A stretch of DNA of 64,000 bases from Nannobrachium achirus (GCA_963921795.1 OY997654.1:4989217-5053216), one strand, 5' to 3'. Shown: positions 9,915 through 21,331, counted from the stretch's first letter. Program-made: numbers and translations. The notes: generated by a model from the sequence alone, not told the origin.

Positions 9915-10600
9915 TACCCCGAGTGAGAGGACATTATGCTCTGATAATGTCCTGTGTGAGGGGGTGATTGGACGAGGCGAAGCCGAGTCCGATAACCCCC
10001 TCACACAGGACATTATCAGAGCATAATGTCCGACCCCGAGTGGTAAATAGCTTTTCTACCACTTTTTTCCGTATACATGAAAGAAAACACATAGTTGTAA
10101 CTTGCAAGGATATTAAGTTACAATCATTATTGCCTATAAAACTTCCGCGACGACAGCAAATAGTTCCACAAACAACATCTTCTACTCACCACCAGATGAC
10201 GCCAACTCCATGCAGAGAAAGATGTCTAGCATACAGCTAAGCTAACGTCAGTTAGAAGGACCGTTCCGGCCGTAAATAGAGGCTGTTCGCTTCCAGAAAG
10301 GCATAGGTTCAGAGAAAAGGGGCTTTAAAGTTGGCGGATTGCATTGGATCCAAATAAATCGGCGACGTCGTACGCACGTTAGTAAACATAGGACCGCTAC
10401 GACCGTCATATGTTGGTTGGGGGAAAGGTGTTCCGACTACCTCCTGAAGTCCCCGGATGTACACTGAGGCGCATTGATCTCGTCCTCACACAACTGCGGC
10501 GGTTGTTCTGCCATAACCTCCGGAATTTAGCCAATCAGAATCCAGTATTTGAACATGTGACTAGAAAAAGTGGTAGAAGAGTACTTTTTCCACCAATGGT
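9915..10600. mobile_element. Fold-back element (family eta), copy 2
   Basis: The head is a double hairpin: GGACATTA...TAATGTCC is a palindrome present in both arms (about 9930-9953 and 10007-10031), and the arms also pair through GTGTGAGGGGGT and ACCCCCTCACAC. Then follow GGTAAATAGCTTTTCTACCACTT and, at the far end, AGCCAATCAGAATCCAGTAT and AGTGGTAGAA, as in copy 1 at 3741-4055. Confidence 0.6.
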
Positions 10601-11190
10601 ATATCAATAAACGAGGCGTTCTGTCCTCGGTATTAAACGGATCCTTTTTTCCAGAGAAACCAGAGAAGAAGACAACGTAAATAAATAAAATAAAATCATA
10701 AATTAAATCATTATAACAACATTACGTGGTTAATAATTGTTCATTTGGAACATATGTGGCATTAAATGAACGGGATAAATACTGTGGTTTGCATCGCTAA
10801 GTAATGGAGTCCCGATATTACCGCATTTGGCTACAAAGGGCTAACAAAGGGTGGCTTGATTAAAAATAGATAAGCATTTTGGCTACATGGCCGGGAGGAC
10901 CAACAAAATTATGTCCCGATCTCTCACATTAATTAAAAAAAGTCTTATTTACATGCAGAGTTAAGCTCTAGCGTTTAAGTGAAATGTAGCCTAGATATTT
11001 TGAGATGCTGTTGTGGCTTTATTACATTTTAGAGAAAAAACAAAACAAAACGTAATAATAGCTCCACTGCAGTGAAAAATTGATCAGTGCGAGATGACTT
11101 CCCCCCTGCTGCGCTCAGTCACATATAGATCCTAAACATGTGTTTGTACAGAACACCTGCGATTAAATTATATTATATAAACCTATTTTT
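10601..11190. other. No gene or element recognised
   Basis: This is AT-rich DNA with no clear splice-flanked exons, no obvious inverted ends and no microsatellite. Confidence 0.35.
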
Positions 11191-11548
11191 ACTAATGAAG
11201 GCTCTGTTCCATTCTGCTCAAACAGAGTCAGTGTTACCAGGGATACTAATGAAGGCTCTGTTCCATTCTGCTCAGAGTTAGTGTTACCAATGATACTAAT
11301 GAAGGCTCTGTTCCATTCTGCTCAAACAGAGTCAGTGTTACCAATGATACTAATGAAGGCTCTGTTCCATTCTGCTCAAACAGAGTCAGTGTTACCAATG
11401 ATACTAATGAAGGCTCTGTTCCATTCTGCTCAAACAGAGTCAGTGTTACCAATGATACTAATGAAGGCTCTGTTCCATTCTGCTCAAACAGAGTCAGTGT
11501 TACCAATGATACTAATGAAGGCTCTGTTCCATTCTGCTCAAACAGAGT
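11191..11548. repeat. 54-bp minisatellite, seven units
   Basis: Units start at 11191, 11245, 11295, 11349, 11403, 11457 and 11511. The second is 4 bp short; the rest are 54 bp and nearly identical. Each contains the inverted pair CTCTGTT...AACAGAG. Because 54 is divisible by 3 the array stays open on both strands. I see no sign of a real protein. Confidence 0.95.
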
Positions 11549-11938
11549 AAGGGTGCTGTCATGTTGGCTCACTGGAAACACTCTGCTACACCAGAGGGTC
11601 TCAAAGTGGGGTCCAGGGACCTTCATGCTTGGGGGTTCCAAATGATCCCTTTATGGGTGTGTAACTGTGAGAGTTACTGCAGTTACACAACAAGGTTATA
11701 CAACATGCATATACAATTCCATAGCATGTTATAGTGATCAGATCAGACAGATACACTGTAGGGTTTCAGATTTGATACATTTTCCTGTGTATTAAACACA
11801 CAGACAGTAAACCTATAACTGTGTCATTAAAAACATGAAGCACTCACCTGCTCTGAGGGAACTCTTCTTTTTACTCTTGACACTGCTGTTGAGAGAGGTG
11901 TAGATTTCTGCATTATATACAGCATACTGTATATGTTG

Positions 11939-12155
11939 CAGTATGTTTGAAGAACCAGTACGATTGAAAAAGGAGCGTTAATTTTCTATTGACCATGACG
12001 GAGGTGCGCCGTCTCAGGCGACCTTGAGCAACGTGAGACACCGCAGAGCGAGCTAAAGCGAGCGGGTCGCCGTGTCGAGCATTACGAAGGTCTCATGAGC
12101 CGACTCAGAAAAAGAGCGTTCCTTTTTCAATCGTACTCGTTCTTCAAACATACTG
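11939..12155. mobile_element. Miniature inverted-repeat element, about 45-bp TIRs
   Basis: CAGTATGTTTGAAGAACCAG at the left is matched by the reverse complement of the right end, and pairing continues through GTACGATTGAAAAAGGA. The interior is GC-rich with repeated GAGCGAGC-type bases. No target duplication can be read. Confidence 0.75.
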
Positions 12156-12376
12156 GAACATGGGTTATGGGGTGTGCAGAGGATATGAGGGATTGAATGT
12201 AGGAGTCTCAGATGTAATGTTGGAGAACCCAGATGTCAGTTAGCTCCAAATGTGGGCACTATTTAGTATCAGTGATGTCAGCATGCATGAATATCAGATA
12301 GAAGTCGGACAGACAGACAGACATATGGTCGTTTATTAGTAGGATATAAACAGACCTACACCCACGCGCACGCACG

Positions 12377-12477
<101 letters not shown>

Positions 12478-12742
12478 TTATTTATGCTAAGGTGTATGTA
12501 TTATTACATTGAGTGTACAGATTCCACTGTAATTACGAAAATTGTAATTACATTGTTGGACTGCATGCATACAGTATGTGTATTGTTGACACAATCATGT
12601 GGACAAAGTTACACTCCAATGAGAAAAGTCCATAATTAACTGATAATTAAATGGAATATGCTTTTACCACCTGGGGTTAACTACAGACAGCCATAGGACA
12701 TGTGGATGCCTTTTAAATGTACGGTACCTTGGTGAACTAGAT

Positions 12743-13649
12743 CAGTGGTTCTCAACCTGTGGGTCGGGACCCCCAGGGGGGTCCCCAAATTATTTTGGGG
12801 GGTCTCCAGATGATTAAGTTAATGTGAAACAGTGTTTTCTCACTCAACGGTAAACAAACAAACATAAAGTTTAAGTGTATAGAGGGTATCTGCACATTTC
12901 TAAAGTGACAATTTAAGGACTTTTTAATACCTCTAAAATGACAAATTAACTCATTAAGAGCCCCTGAAATTAACGGATTATAAAGTCCACGACGCCACCT
13001 TCAGGCTGGCATCACCGCCGTTATCTTATTTTGAAGGCCAGAAGTCCACCGCGCAATCACTTCCGGTCTGACGTCATCGGATCGTGCGCCGGAACCGATC
13101 CGTGTCCACGTGGAGTTGTGTAATGGCCGACCGGGAGCTTTTATAACTGTGTAACATAAGCGAGCATCTGCCTCCATCCTAGCTTCTAAAGTGTAGTTTT
13201 GAGATAATGGACATTAAAGATGAGATCCCCCGTCCACCTCAATGTTATGGATGGGTCTATTTTGTGCTCGTGGAGCCGTGATGATGCGAAATCAGCGACG
13301 GATGTCGTCTCCGGACCGGCGGCCATTCTTCTCGGTAATGTACTCGCCGTTACAGTAATATATTACTTTTCCCGAGATATCCCGTGAATGGCACTACACA
13401 TACTCGAGTACTTTTCGCGAGACATCTCGGGAATGGCACTAGATGAGTTAAACATTGGCCAAATTGTCAAATATTAGAGGCAGCAATTGTGGAAATAGCA
13501 GATCTACATGCTCACAACGCCCCTTTGTGTAACGCCTCGTGTTACACAAAATGTAATGCCTCAACTCTTGTGCTCATCAGGGTGGGGGGGTCCCCAGTTC
13601 AGATATGATTATGTTGGGGGTCACGGCCTGAAAAGGTTGAGAACCACTG
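12743..13649. mobile_element. Non-autonomous hAT element holding a TTAA element
   Basis: The ends CAGTGGTTCTCAACC and GGTTGAGAACCACTG are exact inverted repeats. The flanks AACTAGAT (12735-12742) and AGCTAGAT (13650-13657) are an 8-bp target duplication with one change. Its interior matches 6260-6586 and carries half of the recurrent hairpin (about 13494-13525). A TTAA element sits at 12950-13447. Its right tip also forms the left edge of the tandem duplication. Confidence 0.9.
12950..13447. mobile_element. TTAA-flanked (piggyBac-like) miniature element, 498 bp
   Basis: TTAA lies at 12946-12949 and 13448-13451. The ends CTCATTAAGAGCC and (reversed) CTCATCTAGTGCC are imperfect inverted repeats. 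TTAA duplication is diagnostic of piggyBac-type integration. There is no transposase. It disrupts the hAT at 12743-13649, so it is the younger insertion. Confidence 0.75.
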
Positions 13650-14303
13650 AGCTAGATGCTGTACAAAGAGGCTGACATGACATGTCTGTTGTATGCTGTA
13701 TGTCCCCCCTGTGTTGGTAAAGGAATAGCACTAGGGACGTCTGGGCACCTCAATATAATATTGGATATTTTAGCACAAGGTAAGACATGGCTTTATATAG
13801 CTGTGCAATGTGGAGTTAACCTACTTGACTTGTCACACAGATTGTCCACTAGGGCTGGTGTGGGGAACCTGAAAAGAGGAACAGTGTTTATGAATAAATT
13901 AATTAATTAAAAAAATAGATAAAAAAGAAAACTATATAAAAAAAGTAGCATTATTAAGTAAATATGTTACTATTCAAATTAATCAGTTAGCCACCATGAC
14001 CAATAGTTGGACTGATGTGTTCTACTGTATGTGCTTCCTAAGATCATAGTGTTCCTGACTTCCTGTAACTCTTTGGGGTGACCCATTAGTAAGGGGATTT
14101 TTTTAAAGATATTTGACCAATCTGCGAAGTAAATCGTTACCAAGAAATGTCTTCACCAATGTGTTTCTAAAGGTGTGTAATAATATGTAGTAAAAGGTTG
14201 AAATTCAACTCCCTGGGGGAAACCTCATAAAAAACTCATTTGTGTTTTTGTCCCATTAATTTACTATACAAGAAAAAAATACAAAAAAATAAATATGCTT
14301 TAA

Positions 14304-14904
14304 AGTGATAGTTCACCTATTTTTTACATGAAGCTGTGTGAAATACTTGCCATTAAAATAGTGGTTACAAATGTATTAATCCATTACCAGAGTCCCGTGG
14401 TCAGAGTTCTGGTCAGTTTTAGATGAATATAAAGTAGTTCCGGTGATTTGGCAGGGGCTCATGGCCCAATCATTAAAAATAGATGAATCCACAAAACTAG
14501 CTTCATTTGTATTGTTGACCTATTTCTACCAAATAGACCAACTTTCGTTCAACTTTGACCCCTCTGTCACATGGTACTATTTTTTGTGTCCAGTATCACT
14601 ACGCCGCTGCAACGTATTTCCCCAAAACAAGGTGCTTTGCAGTCAGCTGATCAGAACGAAACCTCGCTCTATATGGTAGAAATAGGCCAACAATACAAAT
14701 GACGCTAGTTTTGTGGATTAATCTATTTTCAATGATTGGGCCACGCCAAATGGCCCCCACCCCATTGGAACTACTTAATATTCATTAGAAACTGACCAGA
14801 ACTCTGACCACGGGACTCTGGTAATCAATTGATACATTTTTAACCACTGTTTTAATGGCAAGTATTTCACACAGCTTTATGTCAAAAATAGGTGAACTAT
14901 CACT
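14304..14904. mobile_element. Angel-like TTAA fold-back element (unit 1)
   Basis: TTAA occurs at 14300-14303 and 14905-14908. The ends AGTGATAGTTCACCTATTTT and its inverse begin arms of about 225 bp separated by a spacer of about 150 bp. The ends resemble teleost Angel elements (TTAAAGGGATAGTTCACC type). The second copy is at 21332-21932. Confidence 0.8.
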
Positions 14905-15379
14905 TTAAGTATCATGTGAGGGGTCAAACTAGGGTTTTTTCATGATGCTGAATCCATCGCAAGCATTTGGTTTGCACGAAAAACATTCCTTGGGCTAAAA
15001 ACTGACCCACAAAACGATCGTTTAGTGATGAATCATCAACAAGGGTTCATATTTTAGATAGTCATTAGAGAAAAGAAAAGATAAATGTTTTCATTTACTT
15101 CTTTCTATCATTTTAGTAATTTTAATGATTTTGATTTGCATGCATGCCCATGCAAGTGGCTAAATATGTATTTTTAGACACAATAAGCCCATTCCCAAGA
15201 TGCACCGCAATCTTTCATGGGCAGGTGTGACTTATGGGGGCTGGTGTAAATATTAACAAATAAATTGCTGGTTTATTGTGTCTAAAAAGACTGAAATCGA
15301 ACTACTAAAATCGCTAAAACAATAGAAAGCAGTAAATGAAAACATTTTAACACTCAGCTTTTCTATTCTAAGTTGTCCT

Positions 15380-16069
15380 TTAAGTGTGCCTGCAGCTCAC
15401 TAAGTGTGTGCAACCTTGTGTAGCAGTTGGTGTTAGCATTAGCTTTAACATTAACATTAGCATTTTTATTAGCATTAGCTTTAACATTATTATTTTTTAA
15501 ATTAGTATTAGCATTTTTAGCATTAAAATTAGCATTTTTAGCATTAACATATTAGCATTAGCATATTTAACATTTATATTTTTAGCATTAGCATTTTTAG
15601 CATTAGCGGTAAGCCATTGGGAATGTTTGAGACCAGTAACATGTTGGGAAGTGGAGTTATGGCTGTTTAAAGCCCAGCCAATAGGAATACAGAGGGGGTG
15701 GGGCTTAAGCAATTACAGCTCGTCCCTATTGGCCGGAAAAAGTCCAAAGTTGGGTGAGCGTTTTAAAGTTTAAATCACGTTGCTAGGAAAAAAGTATGCC
15801 AGAGTATTGTGGCATTCCCCATCAAAAGTCAATGGCGTTTTTCTGCACCATTTTTTGCGAATTACGTCGCCATGGTAACACGGATCGGAAGGAAAAGTAA
15901 GAGCACCCCATTCCCAGCCGAGCCGCACGTTTTGATGTATATATTGCGGGGGTGGCAATCGTGCGGCAGCACCAACATTTGTGGGATCATTAATTAACTA
16001 ACTACCCTAATTAATTAAGTATGGTGGATTACAATAAGTGGTTTGCCATTGCATGGCAGGCACACTTAA
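15380..16069 (-). mobile_element. Helitron-like element beta, minus strand (unit 1)
   Basis: The right (5') end is GCCATTGCATGGCAGGCACACTTAA inverted; the left (3') side has TTAAGTGTGCCTGCAGCTCA followed by an AGCATT-rich simple repeat (15430-15605). Between them lies the core CCTATTGGCC...TCACGTTGCTAGG...GTGCGGC-type sequence shared with 46860-47340 and 48240-48900. The terminal 3' hairpin is decayed here. Copy 2 is at 22408-23097. Confidence 0.6.
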
Positions 16070-16422
16070 TAAATAGTGGGCACCATAACAAAGTGTAGAA
16101 TAGGACAAAACTGGGCACTAAAGCAGAGAGCGCCACACAGTGGGCACATGAGATCATGAAGCAATAATTCACTTCCCATGTTCAACCGCATCATCGTGTC
16201 CTCGGGTCCTCACTAATCTCATTATAAACTCATTATACTAATTTCTACTCACACTGCGTCTCACTGGTGGCCTACTGAATTAACAGTTGCAGAAACCTAA
16301 CTACCAATGACATCGATCAGGATTACAAGCTAATCAACACTTCATCTTTAGCAGTCTTTATCTTGCTGTAAAGTTATCACGCTATATAGGCCTATGCAGT
16401 GATGGGCAGTAGCAACGCTACA

Positions 16423-16777
16423 GTACATAGCTTAACTACATTTCAAAGTAACGTCATGGTAGCTTCGATCCAATTGAACCAAATAGCTTTTTCTGTAGCG
16501 TAGCTCCAAGTAGTGACGTAACGTTCAACAAATGCAACACGTTACTATCCTGGTGAAAATGTAGTGCTAAATAAGGTTTATGGGGAACATAATTCCCAAC
16601 AGATCCCCAAACATGTTTTCTGGGGAGCGCTGCTTTCACTTCATTCAACGAACTTCCTCTGTGTGTTGGCCGGTGAGACGCGAGACACTTCACCCTGCTC
16701 GCAACGGTATGGTGAAGCGTGAGTCTGAGAATAGCTGACAGTAGTGGTGTTTCCATAAAGCCTTTTGATGCGCATTT
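16423..16777. other. Unit-1 segment starting at an excision scar; no gene
   Basis: The segment begins within TACAGTA (16419-16425), the position where unit 2 carries a 4.67-kb element. The rest is unrecognised DNA with GTAACG-type motifs. The minus-strand frame over 16454-16798 has no recognisable domain. Confidence 0.5.
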
Positions 16778-16965
16778 AAAGGCCACTTTTAACCGCACAG
16801 ATTCGTCGACGATTCGGCGGCGGAAGGCGGCGGATAGCGTCGGTTGCCGAACGGGAGCTCATCGTCAGGTTTTCGGCAGCGGGTCGGGAACGTTATCGAC
16901 CGAAAACTGGGAAACTGGACTTGCCCGGTTTTGTTGAGTCAGTCCCTTGCCCGTCGGCAGTGAAA
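16778..16965. repeat. Interspersed repeat epsilon (AAAGGCCACTTTTAAC)
   Basis: AAAGGCCACTTTTAACC...CAGATTCGT...GCCGAACGGGAGCTCATCG...GGGTCGGGAACG recurs in reverse at 60345-60543 and in the duplicate at 28476-28663. Family unknown. Confidence 0.7.
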
Positions 16966-17261
16966 TGAGCCAACGAGAGCGGATAAAAGACAACACACAA
17001 TCCGCTGGTAGCTATCTGTTTGGCATACATACTGTTTCCACACAGTCACAGAGGACACCGAGACAACACACTACACACAACTGAATAAAGTGGGCGCGAG
17101 TGAACTGCTTGCCTAGCGCGATGTAGTAGTTGCCCAAGGTGCTTGATTGTATAATATCCACGTTTCAACTGGGTCCAGTTTGGTTTATTACCTCCTCTTT
17201 CAGCTGTGAAAAGCTGGATGTGTGCTTCAGCGTATGACGGTGCGTGTCGAGCATAGCAGAC

Positions 17262-17325
17262 ATACAAGCTCACAACGCTTCAAGTTCCGACATGTTGTGA
17301 GCTTGTAGCTCTGATATTTTCAATG
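17262..17325. repeat. Recurrent AGATCTACAAGCTC hairpin (unit 1)
   Basis: ACAAGCTCACAACG...TGTTGTGAGCTTGTAG forms a stem of about 18 bp, followed by the usual TATTTTCAA flank. The duplicate is at 28960-29023. A weaker member lies at 18278-18332 (30477-30531). Confidence 0.75.
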
Positions 17326-17640
17326 CGCGACGTCACACGGAGGCAGAACGCTGAAGCAGCAACAAGCTGTTGTGAAAGTGTCAGATCATGATACAATTTT
17401 AAATGATTATGATTGGTTTTAAAGGTTGTTCTACTTTATCCAAATAATAATATAAATAATAGGCTTAATAACAGCATTTTCCGACAGCGACGGCATGCAG
17501 GGACGATCAACTATGGAGTGAAAATAGCCTTTCAGACTACTGCCACCTCCTGGTTTGGAATGGTATTTCATGCGATCTCTCCGCGCATGCGCACAATTGC
17601 ATACAGTAAGTACAGTCGGCATACAGTCGGCAGACGAAGT

Positions 17641-17712
17641 TCTGTGCAGTTCTTTGCAGTCCTTTGCAAGTTCTTTGCAGTCCTTTGCAAGTTCTTTGCA
17701 GTCCTTTGCAGA
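17641..17712. repeat. 21-bp tandem repeat, about three copies
   Basis: TTCTTTGCAGTCCTTTGCAAG is repeated in tandem, with internal CTTTGCAG/CTTTGCAA alternation. The duplicate is at 29339-29410. Confidence 0.9.
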
Positions 17713-18501
17713 CTTTTTGGTGTGGAGAGGCCTTAAGGCTTATTCGCAAAATCATTTTATGGAAACACTTCAAAATGCGAATAAACTTTCATTATCCGCA
17801 AAAGAATTATCCGCTTGGAGGATGTGGATTTTGAGGCTTTATCGAATAAACTAAATGCGCATTTGTGAATGGAAACGGGTCAGACAACACATGCGGAACA
17901 ATTATGACGTTCTGGTCCATATCGTCCTCCTATAACACTTTCCCCAGCCGCTTAATTAACCTCCATTGTATAGCGTTAGCCTACAAAACAAACCGGTTGT
18001 TACACACAGAGTGACCCTTCGTCATCACCGTGTTGCGCATGCCAAAAGTGGCCGACCTACAAGCTCACAGCAGCTCGCATCTGTGACGCTGCAGGATGAA
18101 TGTGCAGTGAGTCACAGCAGTGCTCACGTCTCTCGGTCTGAAAAAATCAGCCCCATCCCAGCTCTCCCAAAAATCGCATTTCATCAGTTTAATGGAAAAA
18201 GGCAAAATTTGCTTTGTCTTTATACGCATTTCTGATAATTTGCTTCCCTAATTCGAATGTGTTTATGGAAACATGGCTATACAAGCTCAGGTCGCGTCAA
18301 AAATGCAACCGTTGTGAGCTTGTAGATCTTGCGGGGCGGAGCTTAAGTACATTCTCTTCCCATCGCCCGCAGGGTCGCACTCACAGCCCACAGTTAGCAA
18401 CTTCCTCTGCTCGCACAGGGCTACTGGGCTAGCACTAGCTAAAAGCTAAAGACACGAAAATGTATATAAATCTGTGCATATAAAAATTCTATTTTGTTTC
18501 T

Positions 18502-18655
18502 ATTCATGGGTTGCATTTGTAGTCCTACACCAGCCATGTTAAGGACCAACACAGGTGTTCTGATTGGTGTAGAACATTAGTTCTATGCGAATCAGACACA
18601 TTGAAACACCTGTGTTGGTCCTCAATATGGCCGTTTAGGCAACCCATGAATAACG
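18502..18655. mobile_element. Fold-back miniature element (unit 1)
   Basis: ATTCATGGGTTGC at the left pairs with GCAACCCATGAAT at the right, and GGACCAACACAGGTGTT pairs with AACACCTGTGTTGGTCC inside. The duplicate is at 30701-30854. Confidence 0.75.
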
Positions 18656-18725
18656 TACGCAGTGGGTCTTTTGCCTGAAAAAGACCCACATTATTACTCT
18701 GAGAGTAGAAAAATATAACTGATAG

Positions 18726-18830
18726 AATATGGAAGCACATACAAAATGAAATAATATCTATACAAGAGTGATAAATAGACATATTTCTCACTATAGATAT
18801 TATTTCATTTGTATGTGCTTCCATATTTGG
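18726..18830. mobile_element. Hairpin miniature element (unit 1)
   Basis: ATATGGAAGCACATACAAA and AATGAAATAATATCTATA at the left are matched in reverse at the right, giving arms of about 38 bp around a loop of about 28 bp. The duplicate is at 30925-31029. Confidence 0.85.
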
Positions 18831-19278
18831 TAGCCAGCAGACCTTGTGTGAGTGAGCTTTGGTTAAAATGTCTGTTCCTCTGAGGCTGTTATCAGCATTG
18901 TTTTGGTAGAATCTCTCACAGAAAACCATAATATCAAGAGTTGTTTAAATTTCTGGTGTCACACCAACCCTAGTTGACTAGGAAACAGAGCACATTAAAC
19001 CCGCAATGTGTATAAAACCTTTGCATCACTGTGTTAACGTAGAAAGAATTGATCTGGAACCATGTCTTTCTGATGCTTGTAAGATCCCTTTCCTGGAATA
19101 AACCCAAATACTATTATAACTTATAAGATGTTTCCTCCGTTTATTGATGTCAATAATTATTTCACTGTCCGATAGATATGGGGTACGAAAAACTGAGCTA
19201 TCAATAACTTCAGCCGAAATAAGATTTGATCAGTTAATGAATGAATGTGGAGCTAAAAGTAAAACGTTTCTATCGTAC

Positions 19279-20503
19279 CTCTCATTTGACCAGAAGGGAT
19301 GGGCCAAACATTCCTCCACTGTAGGTCTTTTCTCTGGGTCTCCATTGATCATCTTCTCGATGAGATGCTTAGCAGCCTCATCTTTAACCTTGTCCAGCTT
19401 GTAGATTCCATCATAAATGTTGACTTCACATCTGATGCCTGAACCAAATGGATGTTCTCCCCCAGAAAGGATGTAATATATCACCATCCCAGCCACCTGT
19501 AGAATGAACATGAAAATAATTAAATGTGTGTTTTAAGTTATTCATTAAATTGTTCTCACACAGAATATAATAAACTGGATATCACTGCTTCTTCTACCAA
19601 AGTCTCAGCCATTAAGAATTAATATATAAAGTATGTAAAACAAACACAATATGGTTCTCATTATATTATCATGCAGAATAAATAACAACCTGGATGTCAG
19701 TGCTTCTTTGAAGGACAGGATCACCTTCCAAAGTCTCCCGTGCCATCCAGCATCTTGTTCCTGCAGGCGCCGTGCGTATACTTGTGTGTCCTTTTAATTC
19801 TAGACTTATTCCGAAATCTGCCAATAGTGCCCTGCCTTTAATATCTGCAAAGCATATTTGTTAAGATACATTTCAGCTTCTGTTGCATACATAATATTAA
19901 TATTAATAATTATACTTTTAATAATTATTTTAATAATGATTATTATTATCATCATCATCATAGCTTACCAATAAAGACATTCTGGGGATTGATATCACGA
20001 TGGAGAATTGTAGGATTTTGACAATGAAGAACTGTTAAGCTCTGGAGAACTTGATTTGCAAGCTGTTTCCTCTCCCGTTTAGAAGGGTTGCGTATACGCA
20101 TGTATTCTTCCAGGGTGTATTCACATAACTGAAGAGCAAGGTAACCAAAGTTCTTATCCTCTACATAGTCAACATATTTTAGGATAGTTGAAGGATAATT
20201 AAGCTTTTGTAAAATTGTTCCCACATTCTTCAGCCCTGCAAGGTTTCTAATTGTCATTTTCTTCACTGCGACTTCAGTGCCATCATCCTCTAACCCCAAG
20301 TAGACCGCAGTTCCTTTACTCCCCGTTCCTATGTGGAATTCCTCGTTTTCCGCAAACACACATTTCCCAACTTTGACAAGTTCACTGTCATCCATTTTTG
20401 CAAGCCTCTCCAACTGTGGCCTCCATCTTCGACTGGTTGGGATCCATCTTCGTGATGTACTGGAAGAGGTGCCCTCCATTCCATCCACTGTAATGGTAGA
20501 CAT
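19279..20503 (-). CDS. IRE1/RNase L-like protein kinase, partial, copy 1
   Basis: Three minus-strand exons encode a protein kinase domain of the IRE1/RNase L family. Exon 1 is 20503-19969, exon 2 19844-19690, exon 3 19496-19279. Introns are 124 and 193 bp; boundaries are GT-AG and phases agree. I chose the ATG at 20503; the frame is open a little upstream but without an earlier ATG after a TGA. Visible motifs: Gly-rich loop GTGSKGTAVY, VAVKK lysine, catalytic loop HRDINPQN, DFG (LADFGIS), and HPFGSG and RPTVEECLAHPFW of the C-lobe. Oddities: the helix-C position that should be Glu is Val (KNVGTIL), the HRDxK lysine is Asn, and APE reads ARE. Exon 3 ends at a donor (GTACGA). No KEN ribonuclease exon, signal peptide or membrane segment is visible. 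Only about 140 bp of its own upstream sequence remains before the duplication junction, so a promoter or 5' exon may be missing. Kinase family is certain; activity is doubtful. Confidence 0.8.
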
Positions 20504-21331
20504 AGAAAATGAAATACTGGTCACTTCGCCAAAATCCAACTCGCCAAATCACTTGCTAGGACACCTCGCCAATGAGCAGGGTTGCCAACATTGGTCCTCC
20601 CCCCAAAACTTCTTAACAGATATACAGTATATTTTCCTGTGTTGGGGGTCACGGCCTGAAAAGGTTGAGAACCACTGAGCTAGATGCTGTACAAAGAGGC
20701 TGACATGACATGTCTGTTGTATGCTGTATGTCCCCCCTGTGTTGGTAAAGGAATAGCACTAGGGACGTCTGGGCACCTCAATATAATATTGGATATTTTA
20801 GCACAAGGTAAGACATGGCTTTATATAGCTGTGCAATGTGGAGTTAACCTACTTGACTTGTCACACAGATTGTCCACTAGGGCTGGTGTGGGGAACCTGA
20901 AAAGAGGAACAGTGTTTATGAATAAATTAATTAATTAAAAAAATAGATAAAAAAGAAAACTATATAAAAAAAGTAGCATTATTAAGTAAATATGTTACTA
21001 TTCAAATTAATCAGTTAGCCACCATGACCAATAGTTGGACTGATGTGTTCTACTGTATGTGCTTCCTAAGATCATAGTGTTCCTGACTTCCTGTAACTCT
21101 TTGGGGTGACCCATTAGTAAGGGGATTTTTTTAAAGATATTTGACCAATCTGCGAAGTAAATCGTTACCAAGAAATGTCTTCACCAATGTGTTTCTAAAG
21201 GTGTGTAATAATATGTAGTAAAAGGTTGAAATTCAACTCCCTGGGGGAAACCTCATAAAAAACTCATTTGTGTTTTTGTCCCATTAATTTACTATACAAG
21301 AAAAAAATACAAAAAAATAAATATGCTTTAA

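Larger units (their letters stand above)
13612..20643. repeat. Tandem segmental duplication, unit 1 (7.03 kb)
   Basis: Positions 13612-16424 match 20640-23452 at a constant offset of 7028, and 16423-20643 match 28121-32840 at offsets 11698, 12199 and 12197. I noticed only a few single-base changes and one 2-bp indel (near 19531). The junction at 20640-20643 shares TGTT with both outer edges, which suggests a microhomology-mediated tandem duplication. Confidence 0.95.

Noticed and set aside
11191..11548. CRISPR-like array
   Set aside because: Units are contiguous tandem copies with no unique spacers, and the host is a vertebrate.
16454..16798. Minus-strand frame of 114 codons, repeated at 28152-28496
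   Set aside because: It is present twice only because the segment is duplicated; no domain, and it overlaps repeat epsilon and a competing plus-strand frame.
18525..18929. Minus-strand frame of 134 codons downstream of the kinase exons, considered as a KEN or extra exon
   Set aside because: It runs through two hairpin miniature elements and shows no KEN-like or other recognisable motif.
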